Notes: generated from the letters alone by a model not told the origin. DNA of 64,000 nucleotides from Acidobacteriota bacterium (GCA_020199775.1 JAIVJZ010000045.1:29538-93537), one strand, 5' to 3'; shown: positions 1 through 7,351, numbered from the stretch's first letter. Numbers and translations are program-made.

Positions 1-2
1 GG

Positions 3-515
3 GTGCTGGCGCGACACGGCGCGAAGCACCGCAAGCGTTCGGGCGAGCAGCAGGCGGCGGAGGCGGAAAACGACGGCGGGGGCGGGATGGCGATTGCCGT
101 GGGCGCGCTCCTCGACGGCATCCCCGAATCAATTGTCATCGGCGTGAGCATGATCGGCGGCGGCGCCGTGAGCTGGGTGGCTGTAGTCGCGATCTTCCTC
201 TCGAACATACCGGAGGGGCTGTCGAGTTCAGCCGGGATGAAGAAGGCGAATCGTTCCGCGCGCTACATCTTCGGCGTGTGGGCAAGTATCGCCGCAATCT
301 CGGGAGTGGCGGCGCTCGTCGGCTACGCCGTCTTCAGCCACTTCTCCGGCGAGATCATCGCGGCGACGACGGCGGTGGCGGCGGGCGCGATCCTCGCCAT
401 GCTCGCCGACACGATGATGCCGGAAGCGTTCGAGGAGGCGCACGACCTGACGGGTCTCATCACAGTGGCAGGCTTCCTCGCCGCCTTCGTTCTCACAAAA
501 CTCGGCGAACGATAA
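3..515 (+). CDS. ZIP family metal transporter, C-terminal part (5' end outside window)
   Basis: The visible 170 residues form the C-terminal half of a ZIP-type divalent metal (zinc/iron) permease of the inner membrane. Two signature helices can be read: LLDGIPESIVIG near residue 37 and LSNIPEGLSSSAGM near residue 66, the paired IPE motifs that line the metal path in ZIP proteins. Two or three more hydrophobic helices follow (about residues 88-165), ending close to a Lys-Leu-Gly-Glu-Arg tail. Family members are usually 240-300 residues, and the frame is open to the left edge, so the GTG at position 3 is probably not the true start. The sequence does not show which metal is carried or in which direction. 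Confidence 0.8.
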   Translation: MLARHGAKHRKRSGEQQAAEAENDGGGGMAIAVGALLDGIPESIVIGVSMIGGGAVSWVAVVAIFLSNIPEGLSSSAGMKKANRSARYIFGVWASIAAISGVAALVGYAVFSHFSGEIIAATTAVAAGAILAMLADTMMPEAFEEAHDLTGLITVAGFLAAFVLTKLGER

Positions 516-610
516 GTTTGACCATGTGTGACGGTGTTGCGACGATGTGCGGCTCCGAGAACGGCATGGCGAAGAGAGTTATGAGAGAACTGTAGCAGGG
601 AGAAGTCACG

Positions 611-1324
611 ATGAAGACCGTAGGGATTATTGGGGGCATCGGGCCGGAGTCTACCATTGAGTATTACCGCCTGATGATCGCCTCTTACCGGGAACAGACA
701 AGCGACGGAAGCTACCCGCCGATCATTATCAACAGCATCGACATGAAGAAGATGCTGGACTTGATCGCGGCGAACGAGTTATCCGAGGTCACAGAGTACC
801 TGCTCGGCGAAGTGCGGAGGCTCGCACTCTCCGGGGCTGGTGTAGGGTTGCTGGCCGCCAACACGCCGCACGTGGTTTTTGATGAAATTCAGCTTCGATC
901 ACCCATCCCGCTCTTGAGCATTGTCGAAGCGACGTGCGCGGAGGCGAAAGCACTGGGGCTGAAAAGACTGGGTTTGTTCGGCACGCGCTTCACAATGCGG
1001 GGGCATTTCTACAGAGACGTGTTTTCCAGAGAAGGGCTTGCTCTGGTCGTGCCCGATGAGACGGAGCAGGCATACATTCATGACAGATACATGAACGAGC
1101 TGGTCAAGGGCGTTTTCCTTCCCGAGACGCGGGAGCGGTTACTGGCAATAGCGGTTCGCCTGAAAGAACAGGACGACATCGATGGACTGATCCTCGGCGG
1201 GACGGAACTGCCCCTGATTTTGCGCGGCGATCCACTTTTACCCGATGACCTGATCGAGGGGCTGCCGTTTCTGGATACGACCCGGATTCATGTGAAAACG
1301 GTGGTCGCACGATTATTGTCCTGA
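611..1324 (+). CDS. Aspartate/glutamate racemase family protein lacking both catalytic cysteines
   Basis: A 237-residue protein of the Asp/Glu racemase superfamily, with N-terminal MKTVGIIGGIGPEST and the two expected half-site motifs. In cofactor-independent racemases each half-site has a catalytic Cys (CNTxH and GCTE). Here the equivalent residues are Ala83 (AANTPH) and Gly197 (LGGTEL), so the classic two-base thiol mechanism cannot operate as written. The fold, length and surrounding residues are otherwise intact, which suggests a divergent lyase- or isomerase-like subfamily rather than decay. The start ATG follows a GGGAG ribosome-binding site. The gene stands alone between the ZIP gene and the fluoride riboswitch. 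The substrate is unknown. Confidence 0.8.
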   Translation: MKTVGIIGGIGPESTIEYYRLMIASYREQTSDGSYPPIIINSIDMKKMLDLIAANELSEVTEYLLGEVRRLALSGAGVGLLAANTPHVVFDEIQLRSPIPLLSIVEATCAEAKALGLKRLGLFGTRFTMRGHFYRDVFSREGLALVVPDETEQAYIHDRYMNELVKGVFLPETRERLLAIAVRLKEQDDIDGLILGGTELPLILRGDPLLPDDLIEGLPFLDTTRIHVKTVVARLLS

Positions 1325-1418
1325 GTAACTCCCCCTACTTGCCTATTCGAGATTCCGAGCGCCGACGCTTAGTTCTTCACGGGCCGCCGCATGGTGTAGA
1401 ATAACCACGATAATTTAA

Positions 1419-1476
1419 GGCGATGGAGTTCGCCGTATAACCATCTCGGGTCGTCAGGCCGGGATTGATGACTCCT
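1419..1476 (+). promoter_or_regulatory. Fluoride riboswitch (crcB motif)
   Basis: The RNA-sense sequence matches the fluoride aptamer: GGCGATGGAGTTCGCC, then a TATAACC junction, a second stem pairing around 1447-1463, and the hallmark TGATGACTCCT at 1466-1476. It lies about 90 bp upstream of an ATG that opens a crcB-like frame, which is the classic target of this riboswitch. By family knowledge it binds F- with Mg2+ and permits expression of fluoride exporters. Its gene is now interrupted by an IS6 element. Confidence 0.9.
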
Positions 1477-1525
1477 TTTCAGAGAGCGTGTCACCGCACG
1501 CGCCTCATGGAAAGGAGTCTTTCGC
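1470..1525 (+). terminator. Expression-platform hairpin of the fluoride riboswitch
   Basis: GACTCCTTTT at 1470-1479 can pair with GGAAAGGAGTC at 1509-1519, and an inner stem GCGTG/CACGC (1486-1490 with 1497-1501) lies between them. A T-rich stretch follows. The left arm reuses the 3' strand of the aptamer, so terminator and aptamer are mutually exclusive, as expected for transcriptional control. Read by eye; folding was not computed. Confidence 0.6.
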
Positions 1526-1567
1526 ATTTTAGGGGTCGACTATCGCGCAAATATTCGAAGGAGACGG

Positions 1568-1620
1568 ATGGAGACGTTAACTAAATATTTAGCGGTCGCC
1601 GCTGGCGGGGCGCTCGGAGC
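1568..1620 (+). pseudogene. crcB: crcB (fluC) fluoride channel, N-terminal fragment cut by IS6
   Basis: An ATG at 1568 with an AAGGAG ribosome-binding site starts METLTKYLAVAAGGALGA, the first membrane helix of a CrcB/Fluc fluoride channel (about 120 residues when whole). After 18 codons the frame enters the inverted repeat of the IS6 element at 1621 and stops within it at 1643-1645. No continuation of crcB was recognised after the element's other end at 2466, so the rest seems to have been lost rather than just separated. Placement directly behind a fluoride riboswitch supports the identification. Confidence 0.75.
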
Positions 1621-2466
1621 GGTAGTGTTGCGAAAATTATTTTAGAGCGCAGAAGGTCAGGAGCTACTCTCTACTCAGGCAGCGATCCCGAACAGCGAAG
1701 CGACGAACTTCGCATGACCGTGCGAGTCACTCCCTGATAATCTTTTGACCTGCCCCTTCCTCATCATGTTTACCGATTCAATACCTTCGAGCGTGCGCTC
1801 AGCGGTGTAGAAGCTCTTGAAGCATTGTAAGGCTCGTACCTTCTTCTTGACGAAGCGGTGGTCCTGCTCGATCATGTTGTTCAGATATTTCACGCGCCTA
1901 AGCACGCAGTCCTGCGGCACGATCCGCCCCTCTTGTGAAGCGCTGAATGCCTCAGGGTAAGCCGCGTTCTTATCGACGCTGATCGAGAATGGCAGTCTCC
2001 TGTGCTCGGCTCTCATCATCTTCTTAAAGAACCGTTTTGCCGCAGAAGCGTCGCGGTTAGCGCTGAGCATAAACTCGATTGTATTTCCTTCTTTATCTAC
2101 GTCGCGGTACAGATATTTACAGGTCTTCCCGACCTTAATGTAAGTCTCATCCACCCGATATGACGTGCCGCTCATCTTTAGGTGCGGTCGTATCCGCTTG
2201 TTGATCTCCGGAGCATATCTCTCTGTACCCAACGAAATACGGTCGAATGAACTATGTCGAGTCCACGCTCACGCATCATCTCCTCAACATCTCGATACGA
2301 GAGTTGGTAACGGCAATACCAGCGAACACATAAAAGGATGACATCAGGGGCATAGTGCCGCCATTTGAAAGACGAGGATTTATGATTCATGAAGAGACCT
2401 GCTGATCTGACTTAAGAGAACTCGATGTAGAAATAATACCTGAATCGCTATTCTTGCAACACTGCC
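1621..2466 (-). mobile_element. IS6-family insertion sequence, about 846 bp
   Basis: The ends are inverted repeats: GGTAGTGTTGCGAAAATTAT at 1621-1640, and GGCAGTGTTGCAAGAATAGC when 2447-2466 is read on the minus strand. The GG-start and TGTTGC core match IS6/IS26-type ends. The element contains one transposase frame on the minus strand. The bases flanking the two ends (CTCGGAGC left, ACGGATTA right) do not form the 8-bp target duplication expected after a simple insertion. This fits an adjacent deletion or recombination between IS copies. It interrupts crcB. Confidence 0.85.
1675..2390 (-). pseudogene. IS6-family DDE transposase, frameshifted
   Basis: The N-terminal piece (2390 down to about 2220) carries the zinc-ribbon/HTH start FKWRHYAPDVILLCVRWY. 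The C-terminal piece (from about 2225 down to 1675) carries the DDE domain: VDETYIKV, SVDKNAAYPE and the Glu in IEQDHRFVKK. The two halves are in different frames. Around 2219-2229 the coding strand reads CAGAGAGATATGCT, where the family motif WVQRYAPE would need CAGAGATATGCT, so a 2-bp GA expansion is the simplest cause. The catalytic residues survive, so the copy has probably been inactivated recently or carries a sequencing indel. Confidence 0.85.
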
Positions 2467-2535
2467 ACGGATTAACCCTGTAACTTTATGACTGTGGAAA
2501 GGCTGGATTCTGCCCCTGCTCCACCTTTGATAGGC

Positions 2536-3270
2536 TTAAGCGAGACTCACCTTCATCGCCGCTTCAGCACGCCGGCTGACTTCTTCCCAATTAACGTTCT
2601 GCATAAAAGCATCAACGTACTTGGCGGCCGCCGCGCCGTAGTCCATGTGATAAGAGTGCTCATACATATCGAGCACGAGGAGCGGATAGCCGAGCGTCGG
2701 ATTATGCGCGTGATCCGCCGCCCAGTAGTTGTGAACTTCTCCGGTATGCAGATTATAAGCGAAGATGACCCAGCCGCTGCCGCCGCCGAGCGCGTTTGCC
2801 GTCCGCTTAAACTCTGCTTCCCAGCCTTCGTAGCTGCCGAACCACTGCTTAATGAGATCAAGGCCTTTACCGCCCGGACGATTATCGCCGCCGAGATTAG
2901 CGAAATACTTTTCATGCAGCACGACTGAACACGTGCGGATCAGTTCCTCACGCTTGAGTTCACCGTACAGATAAGCCGGCATCTCCCTTTCCTTCATCAT
3001 CTGGGCGAGACGCTGCTCGACGGCGTTGAGAGCTTTCACGGACCCGCCGTAATTATTCTCCCAGTGCGAACGGATAATTTTTTCCGAGATGCCTTTGAGC
3101 TTCGCCGGATCAAACGGCAAAGGTTTCGGCTGGTGCTGGCCGCGAAAGGCTCGCACCGTCTGCTGCGCTACGTCATTCATCTGCCCCTGCGCCGTGAGGC
3201 TTGAGAGCGCCAATCCCGCGCTTCCGGTGGCGATTCTTCCGAGCAGTTTACGTCGTGAAATCTCCTTCAT
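2536..3270 (-). CDS. Tat-exported Fe/Mn superoxide dismutase-like protein
   Basis: A 244-residue protein with an N-terminal twin-arginine signal (SRRKLLG at 5-11, then a hydrophobic stretch to about 28) and an Fe/Mn superoxide dismutase fold. The ligands His119 (VVLHEKYF), Asp201 and His205 (DMYEHSYHMDYG) are present. The first canonical ligand, His in a PHIS context, aligns with Gly60 (LKGISEK); the only nearby His is His69 (SHWENNY), which may take its place. The start was chosen at 3270 because GGAGAAGG lies just upstream; a longer frame to 3351 lacks such support. It probably removes superoxide outside the cytoplasmic membrane. It is the first gene after the IS6 element. Confidence 0.8.
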   Translation of the reverse strand: MKEISRRKLLGRIATGSAGLALSSLTAQGQMNDVAQQTVRAFRGQHQPKPLPFDPAKLKGISEKIIRSHWENNYGGSVKALNAVEQRLAQMMKEREMPAYLYGELKREELIRTCSVVLHEKYFANLGGDNRPGGKGLDLIKQWFGSYEGWEAEFKRTANALGGGSGWVIFAYNLHTGEVHNYWAADHAHNPTLGYPLLVLDMYEHSYHMDYGAAAAKYVDAFMQNVNWEEVSRRAEAAMKVSLA

Positions 3271-3380
3271 CTTCCTTCTCCCATCAAGTTCTCCAAAATG
3301 TTTACAATTGCGGCGTGCTCGAAGACGCTCAGGCGCGCTCAAGGACGTCACACGGTATTAAGTCCTAGGCCAGTGTCTCT

Positions 3381-3854
3381 TCATGAAGGTTCATACAGCT
3401 TGTACTGGGTCGTAATCTCAATCGCCTTATGCAATGATCGGAAGACAGGACACTTGTTGGCGTGAATTCGATGCACGCGCTCGATTGTTTCCTGCGCGCC
3501 CGCCGGCGCCGTGAGGTGATAGACGACGTGGATGCGGCGGATCACCAGCACTTTATCTTCCGTCTCGATCTCGCCTCTTACTTCCGCCGTCAAGTGTTTA
3601 TTGCTCGCATTTATTTTACGTGCCTCCAGCGCGCCCCCGAAGGTGCCGACCAGTCAACCTCCCGCAGCGGCGACGACATAATCAAGCGTCGTTGCGTGAG
3701 GCTCGGCGACTTCAGGGCTGACGCCGTAGTGCTCGGCGACGGCTCCGTGCACGCCGAACCGTACTGGCTCTCGTTCAGCCGGTAGATAAGCGAGGCGTGC
3801 AGGACCTGCCTCACGCTCAATGCGTATATGGGAAACATAAGCTACGTCTGACAT
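3381..3854 (-). CDS. OsmC-like peroxidase, candidate selenoprotein (in-frame TGA at the catalytic Cys)
   Basis: Reading from the ATG at 3854 (AGGAGA ribosome-binding site) gives a 157-residue OsmC/YhfA-type protein if the single TGA at 3654-3656 is read through as residue 67. The context is VVAAAGG-TGA-LVGTFGGALEAR, and in family members this position is the reactive Cys at the head of the central helix. The second redox Cys is intact in ANKCPVFRSL. Frame and family conservation continue unchanged after the TGA to a TGA/TAA-free end at 3381. OsmC-like proteins remove organic peroxides and are among the protein families known to occur with Sec. The upstream deoxyribosyltransferase-like gene ends at 3857, so the two are probably coupled. 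Ordinary nonsense decay is the alternative. Confidence 0.7.
3623..3643 (-). promoter_or_regulatory. Possible bacterial SECIS hairpin after the OsmC TGA
   Basis: On the coding strand CCTTC (3643-3639) can pair with GGAGG (3627-3623), leaving an 11-nt loop that begins with G, starting 15 nt after the TGA. Bacterial SECIS elements sit about 16-37 nt after the UGA and carry a G early in the loop. The stem is short and includes a G-U pair, so this is weak evidence and was not folded computationally. Confidence 0.3.
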
Positions 3855-3856
3855 CT

Positions 3857-4270
3857 TCAATCTCCTTCCGTCATTCCTTCAAAACCCATCCGGTTGATGT
3901 GCGTGACGGCGTCTTCGACCCGATGGAAAAGATGGTGGCTGTGATAGACCAGCCACGGGCTGATTATCGTATTCTGAGGTGCAACGAGTATGACCTTCTT
4001 ACCTCGCTCCCAAGCGTAAAGCACCTCCATGCTGGTTCCGACGCTCGGCTTGACGAAGTTGACTAAGACAACGTCACATGCATCAATGTCGGCTTTATCA
4101 TTTTCGACCATGTCGATCATGCCGTCCATCTCTCGCCCTCGATAATCGCGTATCATCGGATCGCGCGTCTCACACCGAAGGCGCTGCTTGGCGTACTCGC
4201 GCCAATCACGACATTCTTCATCTGTGCATCCCAGCATCGCACCACTCAGGTAAACTACTTTCCCTTTCAC
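3857..4270 (-). CDS. Nucleoside 2-deoxyribosyltransferase-like protein
   Basis: About 137 residues. The N-terminal KVVYLSGAM and the C-terminal DVVLVNFVKPSVGTSMEV stretch match the nucleoside 2-deoxyribosyltransferase/DUF4406 fold, a Rossmann-like domain that binds nucleosides or nucleotides. The Gly-Thr-Ser-Met-Glu segment is where the family's catalytic Glu lies. The GTG at 4270 is preferred because AAGAG lies upstream and the conserved strand starts right after it; a TTG at 4321 would add 17 residues without family support. It ends 3 bp before the OsmC-like ATG. A role in nucleotide salvage or damaged-nucleoside cleavage is possible, but the substrate cannot be read from sequence. Confidence 0.65.
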   Translation of the reverse strand: MKGKVVYLSGAMLGCTDEECRDWREYAKQRLRCETRDPMIRDYRGREMDGMIDMVENDKADIDACDVVLVNFVKPSVGTSMEVLYAWERGKKVILVAPQNTIISPWLVYHSHHLFHRVEDAVTHINRMGFEGMTEGD

Positions 4271-4369
4271 AATAGTTAATTCTCTTTCCACGAATTGATT
4301 ACGTATTAAATTCCAGTTCAAAGTTTTGTGCGCGAGCTTTTCTTAAAGCTTAGATCAAATCAGTCATTC

Positions 4370-5190
4370 TTATTCTGCTGGAATTCTCCCGGCTGCTTCT
4401 TCAATCGCTTTTCCTTCACGCCGCGCCTGCGCCCACGTGTATGGCAGGTGTCTTACTTCGCCGCTCCGTTGAGCCTTCACCAGATGATCGAGCGCCTCGA
4501 GGATGATCCGCCTCTGTAACTCCCTGTGAAATGGCACTCCGAAGTGGTGTCCCATCATGAACGGCACGAACACCGCGCGCGGCGGCTTACAGTGCTGTGT
4601 GACATCGAGAGCCACGGTGATGGAGACGGTGGGTAGTCCTCTTTGCTCTATTGCGCGCTGCACGAGCGCGACGGACTGGTGTCATATCGGTCAAGCGGGA
4701 GCGAGCAGCGCGACATCGGCGCTGTCCGCAACGACAGCCTCCGCTATGTCCTCGGCGAGCGTGCGTTCAGCCTCTCCGGGTCCATGTTGTAGCCAATGAA
4801 GGAGAAGAAGTTCTGGGTCAGCCCGCCGATCACGCCTTCTGTTGCCAACTCTTGCAACCGCTCGACGGGGAGGATCACGTTCAGGTCTTTCGCCGCGCCG
4901 TTCGTCGGATACTTGATCTGATGTATCTCCAAATCGGACGGGTTTGAGTCGGAGGGGACGCGGCGGAAGCTGTAATCTCCCACCGGATGCACGACGTCGA
5001 AGGGCATCGTGCCTTTGGGCTGTACTCCTGCGGAACTAACGAAGGTCAGGCGTGATTCGGATAGAGGCTTCCTCAAAGAGGCTAAGGGGACGAAGTCGCT
5101 CTTCGTGATCATCGAGCCGGGGTAGCGTTCGTTGACCGTCTCCCACAGCCCCGGGCGCAGTTGTTTCGCTTCATCAGAGTGTGCCGTCAT
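4370..5190 (-). pseudogene. GrdB-like (glycine/sarcosine/betaine reductase selenoprotein B family) with UxxU and one frameshift
   Basis: The first part (5190 to about 4765) reads SDFVPLASL, GVQPKGTMPFD, VHPVGDYSFRRVPSD and GGLTQNFFSFIGYNMDPERL, typical of the short GrdB-like family. Around 4764-4768 one base is missing (CTGAACGC where CTGGAACGC is expected), moving the frame by one. In the restored frame the protein continues RTLAEDIAEAV, ADVALLAPA, then TGA (4691-4693), Pro-Ile, TGA (4682-4684), HQSVALVQRAIE, and on to the normal end at 4370. Family members have Cys at both TGA positions (CPxCHQ). GrdB is a classic selenoprotein, so this reads as a UxxU redox motif. The frameshift may be a true lesion or an assembly error. 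Its start overlaps the preceding small gene by 17 bp. Confidence 0.7.
4654..4670 (-). promoter_or_regulatory. Candidate SECIS hairpin for the GrdB-like TGAs
   Basis: The coding strand has a perfect 6-bp stem, CGCGCT/AGCGCG, closing a 5-nt CGTGC loop. The loop begins 17 nt after the second TGA and 29 nt after the first, both within or close to the usual window for a bacterial SECIS. A G sits at loop position 2, followed by T. It lies inside the coding sequence, as bacterial SECIS elements do. Confidence 0.45.
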
Positions 5191-5464
5191 GTATCCAGTC
5201 TCCAGAACGTCGAACGAAATAGAAGTGCAGATGGAAAAAGAGATGAGCGGGCGTCGCCGCGTCCCTCTCTTCTAGGGTCTTCAGGATGAACTCGCGGTCG
5301 GTCTCCGGCACGTCGAGCAGCAACTTGAGAGCTTCCGTCCATGCCTTGTCGATCTCCTTACGCCCGGCGGCTTCATTACCGTCACCGAGATGAAGCCGCA
5401 CGTAACGAATCAACTTCTCCGTGTCACCCTCGGCAATTGCTTCTTTGAGATATTGAAGTGACAC
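5174..5464 (-). CDS. Small acidic hypothetical protein upstream of the GrdB-like gene
   Basis: A 96-residue soluble protein, predicted largely helical, with no motif I recognise. It starts MSLQYLKEAIAEG and ends in an aromatic-rich tail (HLFFHLHFYFVRR). Its stop lies 17 bp inside the start of the GrdB-like gene, so the two are probably co-translated and may act together. There is no signal peptide, membrane segment or metal motif. The ATG at 5464 has no strong ribosome-binding site visible. No function is assigned. Confidence 0.55.
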   Translation of the reverse strand: MSLQYLKEAIAEGDTEKLIRYVRLHLGDGNEAAGRKEIDKAWTEALKLLLDVPETDREFILKTLEERDAATPAHLFFHLHFYFVRRSGDWIHDGTL

Positions 5465-5661
5465 AGATTTACAGCCCTTTAACGCCAGTCCTCACCTGAC
5501 CGAGACTGATTTTCTTCATCGAACTCTATCCCGCACGTCAACGACTATATCTGGGACCGCGCCGAGTACCAAGCATCCGACTTGACCGCGAGTGCGCTTA
5601 ACAGAGAGTCGAATCCTCAATGTTCATACTTTACTATCACCGAGGAGAACAGTAAGCAGGC

Positions 5662-6183
5662 TCACCGCCTCTGCTCGATCCGCTTTAACAACCAGAGCGC
5701 GGCACGTTGCAGCAGCACGAGCGTCGCCGTCACGCCGACCGCCAAACCGAACAGCAGCAGGTTGCTTTCGTCTCCAGCGCGGAATGCAAACGAGAGCGCA
5801 GTCGAAACCGCCGGCGGGTGCATCGCATCAAACAGAATCATCAACACGATGATAAGGGTCATCGCTACACCGCCGGAAAGGTAACCGCCGCCGAGCAGGG
5901 CGTTCGTGGCGAAGCCGAGCAACGCGGCACCCACCTGTGCGAAGAGGAGCGTACGCACCGTGTTAGCTTTGTGGCGCGGGTCGAGGTAGATGAGGAACGC
6001 GCTCGACGCGAGCGACGCGAACAGAAGCCGCTGACGGCTCAACCCCTCGACGAACGCGAAGACGAGCAGCACCGTCAAGGTCGGCAGGAGCGCGAGCGCG
6101 AACTCGCCTTTTAACCTTGACCGGCGGCGCACCGCTTTGTCGGCTTCTCCGGTTGGCTTCGATGTTTCTCCCTCACCGCTCAT
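5662..6183 (-). CDS. HPP family integral membrane protein
   Basis: A 173-residue protein with four or five hydrophobic helices after a basic N-terminus (RRRSRLKGE). It has the family signature DAMHPPAVSTALSFAF at about residues 117-132. HPP proteins are inner-membrane proteins; some relatives are linked to nitrite transport, but most have no assigned function. The start ATG at 6183 overlaps the stop of the upstream DUF1622 frame as ATGA when that frame is restored, so the two were one transcriptional and translational unit. Confidence 0.8.
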   Translation of the reverse strand: MSGEGETSKPTGEADKAVRRRSRLKGEFALALLPTLTVLLVFAFVEGLSRQRLLFASLASSAFLIYLDPRHKANTVRTLLFAQVGAALLGFATNALLGGGYLSGGVAMTLIIVLMILFDAMHPPAVSTALSFAFRAGDESNLLLFGLAVGVTATLVLLQRAALWLLKRIEQRR

Positions 6184-6694
6184 GCGCCTTCCTCACCGCG
6201 CTCGTGTGTAGGCGTGCTCGCGGGCGAACCGGTGCGGGAAGAGGTCGGCGGTAGGTCGGCGTCGTGTTTGACCTTGCCCGTCGGCGACGTGTCAGCGGAG
6301 ATTCCTTCGCGTTCCTCCGCCATCTCGCGTGATAGGAAATAGTTGAGCGCCGTGCGGATGACTGCAATTGCGCCGAGCTTCCCGATCTGCTCCCACGACG
6401 GTGCAATCGCGGTCGAGAGGATATGGCTCCGAGTTGGAACTCTAAGGCGAGAGCAAGAAAGCGCGCGAGCGTTAATCTGATTTCGTTATAACCTGTCAGT
6501 TGCGGCGGCATGAGCGGGCGGGCGAAATAGACGATGGCGGCGGCGACGCCCAAGCCGATGACGACCGCCCCCGTCAACTCGACTGCAAGCTTAAGCCACA
6601 GCACGAGGTTGACGATTGTCTGCTCGACGCCGACATCGCCCGGCGCGGCGACCAAGGCTCTCGCCTCTTCTTGCAGTAACAGCATCATGTACAT
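6180..6694 (-). pseudogene. DUF1622 membrane protein, single-base frameshift
   Basis: The N-terminal 90 residues carry the DUF1622 hallmarks: a long helix with LVLWLKLAVELTGAVVIGLG, then GYNEIRLTLARFLALALEFQLGA. After this the family continues with ADILSTAIAPSWEQIG; here the frame instead runs into an Arg/Ser-rich tail. Inserting one base around 6422-6426 (GCCATATCC to GCCGATATCC) restores ILSTAIAPSWEQIGKLGAI, then a C-terminal helix with LNYFLSREMAEE, ending at 6180 with an ATGA overlap to the HPP gene. The intact overlap suggests that the break is recent or a sequencing error. Confidence 0.7.
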
Positions 6695-6801
6695 TCCGGC
6701 TTACTCCACATCGCGCGAAACGCGCGACGCCGCCTCTCTCCTCCGCAAATCACTCTTCGCCGTCGTCGCAACCCGCCTTTGACATTCCTTCCGCGTCCGA
6801 G

Positions 6802-7004
6802 TCATCCGCCGCCCTGACGCGCGATCGCGAACAGCCCTACAATTCCGAGCGCGTACAAGACGAGCACGACGAGCGAATCAATCCCCATGCGCAGGAATTT
6901 ACGTTGCGGGCGGAAGATCAACCCGTAGATATAGACGGCAGTGAGCAGCACGCCTAAGCCCGCGAGATAAATGTCTGTCGATTGCGCCTGCGGCAACACG
7001 GCTC
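6802..7004 (-). pseudogene. C-terminal fragment of a membrane antiporter (probably Ca2+:cation antiporter type), cut by IS6
   Basis: About 67 codons encode two hydrophobic helices (DIYLAGLGVLLTAVYIYGLI and DSLVVLVLYALGIVGLFAI) separated by a basic loop, RPQRKFLRMG. The pattern resembles the last two helices of sodium:calcium antiporter-like proteins, but two helices are too few for a firm assignment. The frame has no good start; going upstream it enters the inverted repeat of the IS6 remnant at 7005 and meets a stop. It is therefore best read as the tail of a larger gene removed by the insertion. A small two-helix protein starting at the TTG at 6999 is the alternative. Confidence 0.45.
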
Positions 7005-7351
7005 GGTTGCTTTGCGAAAATTATTTTCAAGCGCGAAAGTTCTTCGAGTGCCTTCCGCTATGTGGCGACCCCGAACAGCGAAGTGACAAACTTCGCCTGT
7101 CCCTGCGCATCACTTCCGGCTAACCTTTTGACTTGACCTTTCCTCATCATATGCATCGCCTCAATGCCTTCGAGCGTTCGTTCAGCGGTGTGGAAGCGCT
7201 TGAAACACTGCGACGCGCGTACCTTCTTCTTGACGAAGCGGTGGTCCTGTTCGACCACATTGTTCAGATATTTAACCCGCCTCAACTGGCAATCTTTTGG
7301 CAATATCTTTTCGTCTTGCGTTGAGGTGTAGGCTTCCGGGTAAGCAGTATT
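7005..7351 (-). mobile_element. Remnant of a second IS6-family element
   Basis: One terminal repeat is kept (GGTTGCTTTGCGAAAATTAT at 7005-7024, close to the end at 1621). After it comes the C-terminal third of a transposase on the minus strand: from NTAYPEAYTS near 7348 through LRRVKYLNN, VEQDHRFVKKKVRA and GIEAMHMMRKGQVKRL to a stop at 7058. Homology ends abruptly near 7351. It is clearly diverged from the copy at 1621-2466, so it is a related element, not a recent duplicate. Both lie in the same orientation, bounding a stretch of about 4.5 kb. Confidence 0.8.

Noticed and set aside
5465..5661. Possible gene or RNA between the small hypothetical gene and the HPP gene
   Set aside because: No conserved frame, tRNA fold or RNA motif could be recognised by eye.
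1621..7351. Intact composite transposon between the two IS6 copies
   Set aside because: The second copy is a truncated, diverged element and no target duplication is visible; only an IS-bounded island is claimed.
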